Source: Anaerovorax odorimutans
Lineage (GTDB): Bacteria > Bacillota > Clostridia > Peptostreptococcales > Anaerovoracaceae
Assembly (NCBI RefSeq): GCF_024459955.1
Contig: NZ_JANFXK010000006.1
Location: 1 to 64,000, forward strand
Direction of reading: 5' to 3'
Length of the DNA stretch: 64,000 bases
Below, piece after piece: positions 18,093-26,894 of this stretch. Position numbers and translations under genes: made by a program. How positions within the stretch are numbered: position 1 is the first letter of the stretch; each line of letters starts with the position of its first letter. Below the pieces are notes generated by a model. It was not told where the DNA came from, searched no databases, and saw only the letters and a program-made list of their open reading frames with translations.

Positions 18093-18995
18093 TCAGGTTT
18101 TATATTTTTCTGCAATGTTTCTCGCTCTTTCAGATATTTTGTCACGCAGACTTTGAGGATGAAGCACTTCCACTTTATCCCCGCACGAAAGAATATAGCG
18201 AAATAATAATTCATTGTTTGGCATGACGGTTTCCACTAATAAACTGCCGTCCTGGGTTTCCGTCACTTCGTCATCAAACTTATCGTACACCCGAAAGGAC
18301 ATACTTTTATCGAATAAAAGCGTTACCTGAATGGTTTCCATTTCAAAATCTTCGGCTTCTGTAAATATTTGATCTGGTATGGGGCGGGTATATCGATCCT
18401 TGGTAATTTCAAGATTTCGTATACGGGTTAATTTGAAAAAACGAAAGTCACTGCGCATAGAGCAATAGCCATACAAATACCAGTCCGTACTCTTGAAAGC
18501 CAGTTTAAGCGGTTCTACAACGCGTTTGGTCGATTCCCCTTTCCCATTGTAATAAAGAAATGACACCACCCTGCTCTCAAATATGGCGCTTTGCAGTTTT
18601 TGAAAGTTTTCTTTCCCTGCTCCGCTCTTTGTCCAACTGGAAAAATCAATCTCCAGCCAGTTTACATTTTGTTTCTGAAACGCACTGTTTAACTTTGACA
18701 AAAGGGCTCTTGTGTCTTCATCTTCAACAATTCGAAGCCCCTGTAAAGCCATAAGGATCTGGGTCTGCTCCTGTTCGCTGAGGACGGACTTTTTAAGCAC
18801 GAATTTATCCTGAATGGAGATGCCGCCGCCTTTACCCTGTGTGGCATATACCGGTATGCCCGCAGCGCTTAAAATATCAATATCCCTGTATATGGTCCTC
18901 ACGGACACTTCAAAATGTTTTGCCAATTCCGGAGCGGTCATACTGCCTTTTTCCAGCAGCAGATAAACCATTTGGAAATATCTATTTTCTTTCAT
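18093..18995 (-). CDS. YafY-type regulator with HTH and WYL domains
   Basis: A 300-residue regulator: N-terminal HTH_11 (MTAPELAKHFEVSVRTIYRD, about residues 19-38) followed by a WYL domain (VVEPLKLAFKSTDWYLYGYC, about 160-180) and a C-terminal WCX extension. WYL domains bind ligands or nucleic acid in many bacterial regulators. I start at the ATG at 18995, which overlaps the GNAT stop by 14 bases and begins MKENRYFQMVYLL; an upstream ATG at 19034 would overlap the GNAT gene much more. It probably regulates its own small operon. Confidence 0.87.
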   Translation of the reverse strand: MKENRYFQMVYLLLEKGSMTAPELAKHFEVSVRTIYRDIDILSAAGIPVYATQGKGGGISIQDKFVLKKSVLSEQEQTQILMALQGLRIVEDEDTRALLSKLNSAFQKQNVNWLEIDFSSWTKSGAGKENFQKLQSAIFESRVVSFLYYNGKGESTKRVVEPLKLAFKSTDWYLYGYCSMRSDFRFFKLTRIRNLEITKDRYTRPIPDQIFTEAEDFEMETIQVTLLFDKSMSFRVYDKFDDEVTETQDGSLLVETVMPNNELLFRYILSCGDKVEVLHPQSLRDKISERARNIAEKYKT

Positions 18996-19500
18996 CCAAG
19001 GCCACTTCCATTTCAATGCAGTTCCATACTTCACCCATACAATGGTAGCTTTCCGTATTTTCTAATTCGACCTTTTTAAACCCGCAAGCTTCGTAGCATT
19101 TTATAGCGGCTTTGTTGTTTTCAAAAACTCCCAGTGATATTTTTTTGACTTTAACAAAGTCAAATGCGTACCGGATCGCTAAAGAAAGCATTTCCTTTCC
19201 GTATCCGTTTCCCCGCTTTTTATCGTCAACAATTACAAATCCTAGCCGGATTTCATCGAGGCTCTTGTCCTTTGGGAAACGCAAGGTAAAATGCCCAACG
19301 ATACCTGTATCATCGAATGCTGTCATGCCCCAAATGCGTTCATTGTTCTTGTCTCTGTCATAATACGAATTCATATCATCAGCAGTAATGGGGTATTTCT
19401 CATAACGGTCCGCGCTCCATTGGCGAAAAGCATATTCATCTTTTATCCATTTTGCTATTGCCTGTGCATCACAAGCCTTGTATGGCCTTAATCTTATCAT
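18982..19500 (-). CDS. GNAT-family N-acetyltransferase
   Basis: A 172-residue acetyltransferase of the RimJ/RimL-like GNAT group. The acetyl-CoA loop reads DDKKRGNGYGKEMLSLAIRY (about residues 92-111), with the following VFENNKAAIKCYEACGFKKV typical of the fold. Substrate unknown. It is the first gene of the reverse-strand group; its end overlaps the WYL regulator, so translation is probably coupled. The repeat copy A begins 66 bases upstream of its start. Confidence 0.88.
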   Translation of the reverse strand: MIRLRPYKACDAQAIAKWIKDEYAFRQWSADRYEKYPITADDMNSYYDRDKNNERIWGMTAFDDTGIVGHFTLRFPKDKSLDEIRLGFVIVDDKKRGNGYGKEMLSLAIRYAFDFVKVKKISLGVFENNKAAIKCYEACGFKKVELENTESYHCMGEVWNCIEMEVALDERK

Positions 19501-19566
19501 AAAAATATCCTCTTAAATTTTCTGTTCTGCAGGTCTCACCGCAAGGTTGAATATGCGTATCTGACC

Positions 19567-19981
19567 TGCGACCATGAAACTTCTCTGTGAACAATGGTTG
19601 CGGGATTTGCCGGTAGAATTGGAATTTGGTCGCAAACCCCAAACCCAAACCCAAAACCATTCTCTGCTATCTGCCGCATCCGGGCCGCATTCTGCCAGAA
19701 AGGAACGTTTATCCAGTTTCGCATTGTAACGCACTAAACTATTTCCGGATCTTTTATCAAAAAACGGAGGTAAAAGCGGATCTTTTTTCAACGTTTCTTA
19801 CCCTTGCCGGTCAATTTCAAGTGAGAATTTCCAAAAAACAAATCCGCAACACCCTCAAACCCACATATTTTATCCGCTCCGATCTGATTTCAATTCAAAA
19901 AGCGCCAGACCAGGAGCCAGGCCATCTTTTTGCCAGATTGTTCGTCAGTTATACAATATTCGTAAATTGAATCGGCTTCTT
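19567..19981 (+). repeat. Long intergenic repeat, copy A
   Basis: About 415 bases that recur at 27865-28248 (same direction) and 36747-37187 (reverse). The first 68 bases form a module bounded by TGCGACCA (19567-19574) and TGGTCGCA (19627-19634). Further shared words are GTTTCCGGATCTTTTATCAA, AAAAGCGGATCTTTTTTCAA, CGTTTCTTAC and CCCACATATTTTATCCGCTC. No real gene is seen in 19501-20059: reading frames in the copies are not conserved as proteins. Confidence 0.75.
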
Positions 19982-20059
19982 ATGTCAAAAGGTATGATCG
20001 ATAATTTCACTTCACAAAAAGCATTTACCACAATCAGACCGCCTTAAACAAAATGCTTA

Positions 20060-20518
20060 TCACATGCGCTGGGCGTATAAGTCAAATTTAACCTGCCACT
20101 GGCCGTCGTCCTTTACCATAACATCCTGCCAGTGGAATTGATTATCCTCGATTTTGGCAAAGACCCATTTTCTCCTTTCGTCCTCAAGGTTTGTAAGAAC
20201 GATTTTATCGCCTTGTTTTCTCGCCTCAAGCCGCATAATCCTCCCCGTATAACAATAGGCCACATCCCAAGCATGAGTATCGGGATTATACATGCGGAGC
20301 GTCGTTCCGGATTCATAATCGGGCAAGATAATAACATCCTGAATGGCCATTCCATCCAGAACCCATGAAAAATGCCATTCGCCTTTAATCGAGTGGGAAG
20401 TGCTATTATCAATATAGTCGATGTTCCAACTGCCGATAAGCTTCCCGAAATAATTAAATTCTTCGGGCACCCCGGCATTTTTGCCTTCGCTTGTCAGCGC
20501 TTTGAGAAAGTTCTCCAT
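20060..20518 (-). CDS. Conserved hypothetical protein (lipocalin-like beta-barrel build)
   Basis: A 152-residue soluble protein with no signal peptide. Aromatic-rich beta strands alternate through its length (FGKLIGSWNIDYID, GEWHFSWVLDGMAIQDVIIL, TLRMYNPDTHAWDVAYCYTG), a pattern I associate with small calycin-like domains that measure or bind a small ligand. I do not recognise a named family with certainty. It stands alone on the reverse strand, with a GGAGGG site before the ATG at 20518, and ends near repeat copy A. It lies 87 bases downstream of the sigma-54 activator gene in the same direction and might be read through from it. Confidence 0.6.
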   Translation of the reverse strand: MENFLKALTSEGKNAGVPEEFNYFGKLIGSWNIDYIDNSTSHSIKGEWHFSWVLDGMAIQDVIILPDYESGTTLRMYNPDTHAWDVAYCYTGRIMRLEARKQGDKIVLTNLEDERRKWVFAKIEDNQFHWQDVMVKDDGQWQVKFDLYAQRM

Positions 20519-20605
20519 ACGTTAATCCCTCCGTTAATATAAATAATATCTGCTTCAAATTCAAATTTATAGGAAGAACATTATATCATGTCCAAATAAA
20601 AACAG

Positions 20606-21976
20606 CTACAATTTGATTTTGTGCTTCTGGAGTTTTCTTGTGGCTGTGGATTTGTCAATTGACAAGCTGACTGCCAGATCGGTAATGGTTTTGCAATACT
20701 TCATCTTTGAGAGAATGATGTTTTTTTCGAAATTATCCATTTCCGTTTTCAGGTCGATCACAGTCGGGTTATTGTGGTTTGCGGATTCCAGATTTGACAT
20801 GGGGAAAAAGGAGGAAATGTTTTCCCCGGAAATAACATCGGCATTATTTATGATTACGATACGCTCCATGATGTTTTCCAATTCACGGATATTTCCCGGC
20901 CAATTGTAACAATGGAGTATTTTTTTCGCAGAAGAAGAGAGGATTTTATTGCATCTGTATTTTGCGTTGAACTTTTCCAGAAAAAACTCGCACAATGGGG
21001 CGATATCCTCTTTTCGATCCTTTAATGAGGGCATGGCAAACTGGCAGACATTGAGCCTGTAGAACAGATCTTTTCGGAATTCCCCTTTTTTTACAAGGTC
21101 CACAAGATCGGAATTGGTGGCAGATATGATTCTTATATCAATAGGTATGTATTTTGTGCCGCCCACGCGCATAATTTCCTTTTCCTGCAGAACGCGGAGA
21201 ATTTTCACCTGGAGATGGAGCGGTATGGTACTTATCTCATCTAAAAAAATCGTGCCGCCGTTGGCGATCTCAAACAAGCCGATTTTTCCTGTATGATTCG
21301 CACCGGTAAAGGCTCCTTTTTCATATCCGAAAAGCTCGGATTCCAGGAGGTTTTCGGGAATCGCGCCGCAATTGAGCTCGACAAAAGGCTTGTCTTTTCT
21401 CAGACTGTTCTGGTAAATGAATTTTGCGATCAGGCTTTTGCCTGTGCCGGACTCTCCCTGGATGAGGACCGTGGCGTCGCTGGCGGAAATTCTGGCGACC
21501 ATATTAATCAGCTCGACCATAACGGGACTTTCGAATATGAGCTCAGACTTTATGTTGGGCATACTGGCCTGGTAATACAGATCTTTTTCTGTTATTTCTT
21601 TTAACTGATTCAATTTATGTTCCAGATTGCCTAATTCCGTAACATCCCGCTCGGTAATCACTACATAAGAAATCGTGCCGTCCTTATAGAAAGGCGTGCC
21701 TGTTACTAAGAGATCGAGTTTGTCGGTCAGGCTTTTCTGCATTTCCGTCACCGTACAGTTTCGCTCAATTACTTTTAAGGCCACCGAATCATCAAAGATG
21801 CCTTCTTCGACTAAATCCCGCATGTTTTTTCCGATGAGGTCTTCCTTCTTTGAATAACAGAAGTTTAAAGAAGCGTCGTTGCATGCGACGACTGTTCCGA
21901 TCCCGTCGGTTATAAAGATACCATCCTGAATGCAGTTTAACAGATCCTGAAATTCTTCATCATTGAAAGTTTTCAT
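20606..21976 (-). CDS. PAS-domain sigma-54-dependent activator
   Basis: A 456-residue enhancer-binding protein. PAS domain at about residues 8-115 (IQDGIFITDGIGTVVACNDA), AAA+ domain with Walker A GESGTGKS at 174-181 and GAFTGA at 221-226, and a C-terminal Fis-like HTH (SLSIDKSTATRKLQKHKI). It is transcribed away from the component B pair at 22300, whose promoter is of the sigma-54 type, so control of that pair is likely. The N-terminal PAS resembles those of the activators at 46668 and 61119. Activators of this build commonly answer a metabolite bound by the PAS domain; the ligand here is unknown. Confidence 0.93.
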   Translation of the reverse strand: MKTFNDEEFQDLLNCIQDGIFITDGIGTVVACNDASLNFCYSKKEDLIGKNMRDLVEEGIFDDSVALKVIERNCTVTEMQKSLTDKLDLLVTGTPFYKDGTISYVVITERDVTELGNLEHKLNQLKEITEKDLYYQASMPNIKSELIFESPVMVELINMVARISASDATVLIQGESGTGKSLIAKFIYQNSLRKDKPFVELNCGAIPENLLESELFGYEKGAFTGANHTGKIGLFEIANGGTIFLDEISTIPLHLQVKILRVLQEKEIMRVGGTKYIPIDIRIISATNSDLVDLVKKGEFRKDLFYRLNVCQFAMPSLKDRKEDIAPLCEFFLEKFNAKYRCNKILSSSAKKILHCYNWPGNIRELENIMERIVIINNADVISGENISSFFPMSNLESANHNNPTVIDLKTEMDNFEKNIILSKMKYCKTITDLAVSLSIDKSTATRKLQKHKIKL

Positions 21977-22080
21977 AACACACTCCTGGTTGTTTTGTTG
22001 TACATTGAATTGGAAAAATATTGGTAATTTATATAATTATAATACAATGATATAGATATAATCAATATAAAATCCAAAGC

Positions 22081-22096
22081 GGTGCATTTTTGCATT
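22081..22096. promoter_or_regulatory. Candidate activator site (GCATTTTTG family), before grdE copy 1
   Basis: GGTGCATTTTTGCATT, 148 bases before the -24 box at 22244. The same word with small changes lies before the sigma-54 promoters at 28612 (site 28460-28475) and 35147 (site 34886-34901, reverse direction). The rest of 21977-22299 holds only this site, the promoter and the two divergent leaders. Confidence 0.6.
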
Positions 22097-22243
22097 GGTT
22101 GTAAAGGGACAACAGCGATAGGGGAATTGGAGCTGCTTTGCCCTATTAAATATTTTTTTCAAAAAACGAAATGATTCACAGAACCATTGAAAATAGCAGG
22201 GTTTAGCAGAAAGAATATTTTTTATGTCGATAATTCCGATACT

Positions 22244-22258
22244 TGGCACGCCAAATGC
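22244..22258 (+). promoter_or_regulatory. Sigma-54 promoter of the first component B operon
   Basis: TGGCACGCCAAATGC: consensus -24 box and an ATGC -12 box at the required distance. The start would fall near 22270, 12 bases before AGGAGG. Confidence 0.85.
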
Positions 22259-22299
22259 TTATTATATAGTCAAATAATAATATAGGAGGTTAGTATCCA

Positions 22300-23577
22300 A
22301 TGAAGGACATGAGCTTAAACCTGGAATATATCCATATTAAAGATGTGGTGTTTGGTGAAAAAACATTTATCGAAAATGGAGTATTGACGGTTAACAAAGA
22401 GGAGCTTATCGATACGATCAAGAGTGACAAATTGATAAACATCCAAATTGATATCGCAAAGCCAGGTGAATCGACAAGAATAATCCCTGTCAAAGATGTA
22501 ATAGAACCGAGAGTAAAGGTGGAGACCCAAAGGGCTTTCCCCGGCGTGCTGGACGGCTATACATCCTGCGGGGAGGGAACGACAAAAGTGCTGAGCGGCT
22601 GCTGCGTAACCACATGCGGCAAGATTATCGGCTTTCAGGAGGGCATCATTGATATGTCAGGCCCTGCGACAAAATACTGCAGATTTTCAGAGCTGATTAA
22701 TGTAGTCGTAGTTGCTGACCCGGTGGAAGGATTGACGCCTGCGGAACACGAAACGGAAATTCGTATGATCGGATTAAAAGCTTCTCTTTACCTGGCCAAG
22801 GCTGGTTTAGATGTAGAAGCCGATGAAGTAAAGACCTACAGAAGAGATCCGGTAGACCCTGCGAAAAAGCTGCCTAAGGTCGCGTATGCGTTCCTGATTA
22901 TGGCCCAGGGGCTTTTGCACGACAATTATGTTTACGGGCTGAACGCCATCCAGCTGAACGCGCAGCTGCTGCATCCAAACGAAGTGTTTGACGGGGCCAT
23001 TGTTTCCGGAAACTGCGTAACAGCCAGCGATAAGAACACAACTTATGATATTCAGAACCATGCGATCATAGAAGAGCTTTACAAGAGGCACGGCGTAGAC
23101 CTGGATTTCTGCGGTTTGATCGCATCGCCCATCAGCACGATTCTGGCAGAAAAAGAAAGAAATGCCATGGTAACGGTAAATCTGGCTCAGACCTGTCTGG
23201 CGGACAGCATCATCATCAGCCAGGAAGGCGGCGGAAATCCGGAAGCCGACCTGATGCTCATATGCGAAAGAGCCGAGGAAAGAGATATTGCCAGCGTCAT
23301 CGTGCTTCACGACAATCCTGGTCCTGACGGAACGTCAGAGCCTATGGCAAACACTTCTCCGAAAGCGACAGCCGTCATTACAACCGGAAACGACAACTGC
23401 ATCATCGAGCTGCCGGAGATGGAGAAAAACATCGGCTACAGAGAGCAGCTGCATCTGCTGTCCGGTTCGCCTGATGACTGCGAAATCGGGGACGGAAAGG
23501 TGAAAGTTGGCATACTGGTAATCATGGGATCGGCGAGCAACACAGCAAACGGATTCTACTGCACGGAGCCGTATTAA
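22300..23577 (+). CDS. grdE: Glycine/sarcosine/betaine reductase component B, GrdE-type proprotein (copy 1)
   Basis: A 425-residue proprotein of the GrdE/GrdG/GrdI family. In the characterised enzymes it is cut before a Cys that becomes a pyruvoyl group; the two parts with the GrdB selenoprotein form component B, which binds the substrate amine. The cut site is seen as GAIVSGNC with Cys239, and the motif GFQEGIIDMSGP lies at about residues 110-121. VSGNCV agrees with GrdE as I remember it, but I cannot separate glycine, sarcosine and betaine types. It has AGGAGG before the ATG, a sigma-54 promoter upstream, and grdB-type copy 1 19 bases downstream. No component A or C gene is adjacent; those would come from the grd operon at 35-41 kb. 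Confidence 0.92.
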   Translation: MKDMSLNLEYIHIKDVVFGEKTFIENGVLTVNKEELIDTIKSDKLINIQIDIAKPGESTRIIPVKDVIEPRVKVETQRAFPGVLDGYTSCGEGTTKVLSGCCVTTCGKIIGFQEGIIDMSGPATKYCRFSELINVVVVADPVEGLTPAEHETEIRMIGLKASLYLAKAGLDVEADEVKTYRRDPVDPAKKLPKVAYAFLIMAQGLLHDNYVYGLNAIQLNAQLLHPNEVFDGAIVSGNCVTASDKNTTYDIQNHAIIEELYKRHGVDLDFCGLIASPISTILAEKERNAMVTVNLAQTCLADSIIISQEGGGNPEADLMLICERAEERDIASVIVLHDNPGPDGTSEPMANTSPKATAVITTGNDNCIIELPEMEKNIGYREQLHLLSGSPDDCEIGDGKVKVGILVIMGSASNTANGFYCTEPY

Positions 23578-23596
23578 AGAAGGAGGAAAATTGAAA

Positions 23597-24901
23597 ATGA
23601 GAGCTTTACATTACATAAATCAGTTTTTCGGACAGCTTGGCGGTGAAGATTCCGCTTACGCGCCGCTGGAACTGAGAGAAGGCACGGTTGGTCCGGGAAA
23701 TATTCTGCAGACGATGTTAAAGGATATTGAAATCGTCAATACAGTGGTTTGCGGTGACAATTATTTCGTTGAAAACACGGAAAAAGTCAGCGAAGAGCTG
23801 GCAAAGATCTTAGAAGAAAAAGAAATCGACATCGTATTCGCAGGCCCGGGATTCAACGCAGGCCGGTACGGCATGGCGTGCGGCGGCGTATGCAAAATCG
23901 CTTTTGAAAAAGAAATTATCGCGATTTCCGCCCTCAACGAGGAAAACCCTGGTTTGGAGCTTTACAGAAAATACGGATATATCTTCCCTACAGGAACAAA
24001 GGCAAAAGACATGAAAGATGCTTTGACCAAGATTTCCGCCTTTGCCAACAAAATCGCCGAAGGAAAAGAGATCGGACTTCCTGATGAAGAGGGATATTTC
24101 CCAAGAGGAATCAGAAGACCGTGCTGGAGAGAGAAGAGCGGAGCTGAAAGAGCGGTAGACATGGCAGTGGCAAAAACTCTGGGACAACCCTATACAACGG
24201 AAGTTGAAATGCCGAAGTTCGACCATATCGTTCCCAGCGCTCCTGTCGTTGATCTCTCAAAGGCGAAAGTCGCTATCCTCACATCAGGCGGCATGGTTCC
24301 CGAAGGCAACCCGGATCATCTGGAGGCGTTATCAGCATCAAAGTGGTGCGCTTACTCCATCGAAGATTTCGGCGGCAGTGCTGAAAATTTCAAGGGTGAA
24401 GTAGCCCACGGCGGATATGACCCGGTATATGGCAATGAATGGGGAACAAGAATTCTGCCTTATGACGCGTTTAAGGAGCTGGAAAAGAGAGGCGTTATCG
24501 GCGAATTATATGACAAAATGCTGGTTACCGTAGGCAACTGCATGGACGTTGCCAAGGCCACCAAGTATGGAAAAGAGATGGCTCAGCATCTTAAGGATGC
24601 CGGTGTTCAGGCAGCTCTCTTAACCTCCACCTGAGGAACCGACACACGTTGCGGTGCAACGTTAGTTAAGCAGATCGACGATGCTGGTATTCCAATCGTG
24701 CATCTTTGTACCATCTGTCCGATTTCCTATTCCGTAGGAGCGAACAGAATCTACGCAGCTGTGGCAATTCCTCATCCTGCGGGCTATCCGAACCTTTCTA
24801 AGGAAGAAGAATTGGAAGCAAGAGTGCAGCTTTGCGAAAAGGCGATCAAGACTACGGCGGTGGAAGTTACGGAACAGACAATCTTTGGAAAAGACATGTA
24901 G
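23597..24901 (+). CDS. grdB: Glycine/sarcosine/betaine reductase component B, GrdB-type selenoprotein (copy 1)
   Basis: A 434-residue selenoprotein of the GrdB/GrdF/GrdH family. The frame carries a TGA at 24632-24634 (residue 346) in LLTST-Sec-GTDTRCGAT and goes on to a TAG at 24899-24901. A plain gene finder would stop at the TGA and lose the last 88 residues. A stem-loop suited to SelB lies just after it (24646-24662). Sec attacks the substrate and passes a carboxymethyl group to GrdA. Unusual: family members have Cys four residues before the last Cys of the motif (GTCTRCG, as in copy 2); here it is Asp. I start at the ATG 23597 (MRALHYINQFFGQLGGE), ten bases after AGGAGG, rather than at the TTG six bases earlier. 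Confidence 0.93.
24646..24662 (+). promoter_or_regulatory. Bacterial SECIS stem-loop in grdB copy 1
   Basis: ACGTTGC, loop GGT, GCAACGT: a seven-pair stem starting 11 bases after the Sec TGA, with G and U in the loop as SelB needs. The same structure is found at 53220-53236 in copy 2 with the first pair changed from A-T to T-A. Confidence 0.8.
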
Positions 24902-24951
24902 CAATAACCTAAGGCAGTGATTCATTTATCCGAGTATCACGTGACACTGCG

Positions 24952-24987
24952 GAAGATACGGAGGATCAGCGGATTCTCCGTATCTTC
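24952..24987 (+). terminator. Terminator-like hairpin after grdB copy 1
   Basis: GAAGATACGGAG pairs with CTCCGTATCTTC around a 12-base loop. A proper T-run is missing (TAAAATAG follows), so it may be a weak terminator or an RNA end stabiliser. Confidence 0.65.
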
Positions 24988-25066
24988 TAAAATAGATAAA
25001 ATTTAAATAACTTTAATTCAAAATATAGATAAAAATTATGTTATATGGTAATATAAAATGGGTTAT

Positions 25067-25163
25067 GGGAGTAGATGGGTGCTGGTGTGCCCTCTGGTCT
25101 TCAAAACCAGTTCGAGGAGTTAGCAGCTTCTTGGGTGGGTTCGATTCCCACATACTCCCGCCA
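25067..25163 (+). tRNA. selC: tRNA-Sec (anticodon UCA)
   Basis: A 97-base tRNA of the selenocysteine type with encoded CCA. Anticodon stem CTGGT/ACCAG with loop CTTCAAA puts TCA at 25101-25103. It has the long acceptor, a long variable arm (about 25111-25133) and T arm GTGGG-TTCGATT-CCCAC. It reads the UGA codons in grdA and both grdB genes. It lies between grdB copy 1 and a sigma-54 activator gene, far from selA and selB. Confidence 0.96.
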
Positions 25164-25243
25164 AAATATATAGGTAATTAAGAAGTATGTGCTCCGTTAC
25201 AGAGCACATATTGTATTTTCCGGGCAATGATTCAGGTGAAGAT

Positions 25244-26389
25244 ATGGAGAAAATCGGCAGGAAAGAATTCATTTCGCTCATCGACGGGATGGATAAAAAG
25301 TTTGTGATATACAACAAAGAAAAAGAGGCCCTGGCTGTTTCCGCGAATTTGGACGCATTGAAGGACTTCTGCAAAAATCAAAATGTAGAAATTTTTAAAT
25401 ATAACGACGCATTCGATGATCGCTCTGAAAACTCTCTGAATTATAAAGAGACCGATTTTATCTTTAAAAGCGATACCATGCGCAGAACTATAGAACTGCT
25501 TGAAGCGGTAGCGCCGACAGACACCACCGTATTGATACAGGGAGAAACGGGAACTGGAAAAGGTTTTATCGCAAAGCTGCTCCATATGAGCAGCGACAGA
25601 AAGGACAAACCCTTTGTGGATATCAATTGTGCCGCTATTCCCGAAAAGCTGTTGGAATCCGAGCTGTTTGGATATGAGGCCGGTTCTTTTACAGGGGCGC
25701 TTGATACGGGAAAGCCCGGGCTGTTTGAAACTGCCGGTGACGGAACCGTATTTTTGGATGAAATCAATTCGCTTCCCATGTCTCTGCAAGTGAAATTTCT
25801 GCGGGTCATACAGGAAAAAGAAGTGATGCGAGTCGGCGGGGCAGAATATTTGCCCGTAGAGGCCAGAATTATCGTGGCTACAAATACGGATCTGCTTGAA
25901 GCGGTGGAAGCCGGGACTTTCCGGGAAGATTTGTATTATCGGTTAAATATCGTGCCTGTGACCGTGGCCCCCTTAAGAAACCGCAAAGAGGATATACGGG
26001 TATTGGGGCAGTTTTTTCTTGAAAGATGCAACAAGCGCTATAAACAGAACAAATATATCAGCGATGCCGCCTGGAAGGATTTGGAGTCGTACAAATGGCC
26101 GGGAAACGTCCGCGAAATGGAGAACCTGATCGAAAGATTATCGATCGTTACGCAGGAGGACCGAATTGAAAAGGGTGATTTAACCGACCTTTTTTCAAAC
26201 ATACAGGTTGAGCAGCAGTTTGAATCTTCTTTAAAAATGACTTTGAAAGAAGAACTGAACGCCTATGAAAAGCGGATCATTGAGGCGAGAATGGATACCT
26301 GTAAGACCACTGCGGAACTGGCAAAAAATCTGGGAATCGATAAATCGACCCTGACGAGAAAAATCAGAAAGCTGGGGATCAAGCGATAA
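25244..26389 (+). CDS. Sigma-54-dependent activator with a short N-terminal domain
   Basis: A 381-residue enhancer-binding protein. Only about 70 residues precede the AAA+ domain, and they do not look like a PAS domain (FISLIDGMDKKFVIYNKEKE). Walker A is GETGTGKG at 100-107. The sigma-54 contact loop reads GSFTGA at 147-152, with Ser where nearly all activators have Ala. The C-terminal HTH is AKNLGIDKSTLTRKIRKLGI, close to that of the activator at 20606. It starts 80 bases after tRNA-Sec; AGGTGAAG lies before the ATG. It probably acts on one of the nearby sigma-54 promoters (22244 or 28612). Confidence 0.92.
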   Translation: MEKIGRKEFISLIDGMDKKFVIYNKEKEALAVSANLDALKDFCKNQNVEIFKYNDAFDDRSENSLNYKETDFIFKSDTMRRTIELLEAVAPTDTTVLIQGETGTGKGFIAKLLHMSSDRKDKPFVDINCAAIPEKLLESELFGYEAGSFTGALDTGKPGLFETAGDGTVFLDEINSLPMSLQVKFLRVIQEKEVMRVGGAEYLPVEARIIVATNTDLLEAVEAGTFREDLYYRLNIVPVTVAPLRNRKEDIRVLGQFFLERCNKRYKQNKYISDAAWKDLESYKWPGNVREMENLIERLSIVTQEDRIEKGDLTDLFSNIQVEQQFESSLKMTLKEELNAYEKRIIEARMDTCKTTAELAKNLGIDKSTLTRKIRKLGIKR

Positions 26390-26464
26390 TCCTGGCTCCG
26401 GTCAGTGCAGGTATTTCAGGCGCTTCGGCCACAGAATCTGACTTCGGGATTTCATTTTCCTTCA

Positions 26465-26720
26465 AATATCAATAGATGCCCAGCCGCAACATAATTTTGA
26501 TACTTTTACAGTATTTCGGGGAAATAGAGGCGACCGAATATCTAATGAAGCGTATTTTATAATACGATTTTGATAATTTCCTCTGAATTTCACCGCATTC
26601 TTTCCTGAAAATATCATTGAGCCTCGATATAATCGTATGCTTTGATATTCTTCTTTATTTTCCAACGGCAAGCTAAATAGAACCATCATTTTTTTCTTTT
26701 TTTCTGACACTATCTGATAA
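26465..26720. repeat. TATCAA/TTGATA repeat array, copy 3
   Basis: Alternating AATATCAAT and TTTGATA words at about 26466, 26495, 26540, 26571, 26612 and 26641, ending in a run like ACCATCATTTTTTTC. It matches copies 1 and 2 in order and spacing with more base changes. It is followed, as is copy 1, by a TTGACA promoter. The gap 26390-26894 holds nothing else. Confidence 0.55.
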
Positions 26721-26759
26721 CCTACGAGAAATGGAGATTGTTAAATTTCCATAAATTGG

Positions 26760-26788
26760 TTGACATGACATCACAGATATGGCAAAAT
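26760..26788 (+). promoter_or_regulatory. Candidate promoter of the third Rpn gene
   Basis: TTGACA (26760-26765) and CAAAAT (26783-26788), 17 bases apart, followed by ATTACATGTAAATAAAT, shared with the region at 7076-7100. Confidence 0.5.
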
Positions 26789-26894
26789 ATTACATGTAAA
26801 TAAATGTAATATTTTGTTGCTGCATTTTCATGTTCGGGCAGGAAGATTTCCTTGCCTTCATCAAGCAAACTGGTATACTAAAAGGAGAAAGAGA

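Noticed and set aside
19626-19970. Forward frame of 114 codons inside repeat copy A, with similar peptide ends in copies B and C
   Set aside because: The similar words come from the repeat; copy B has a stop in the frame and copy C lies in the other direction with a different start. No protein-like conservation was seen.
24632-24634. TGA as true stop of grdB copy 1 with a separate small gene after it
   Set aside because: The frame goes on with family sequence for 88 codons, a SECIS stem follows, and copy 2 has the same layout. The same holds for 53206-53208 and 37794-37796.
22300-24901. D-proline reductase (PrdA/PrdB)
   Set aside because: The selenoprotein is about 434 residues with Sec near the C-terminal fifth, as in GrdB; PrdB is much shorter, and the proprotein matches GrdE motifs.
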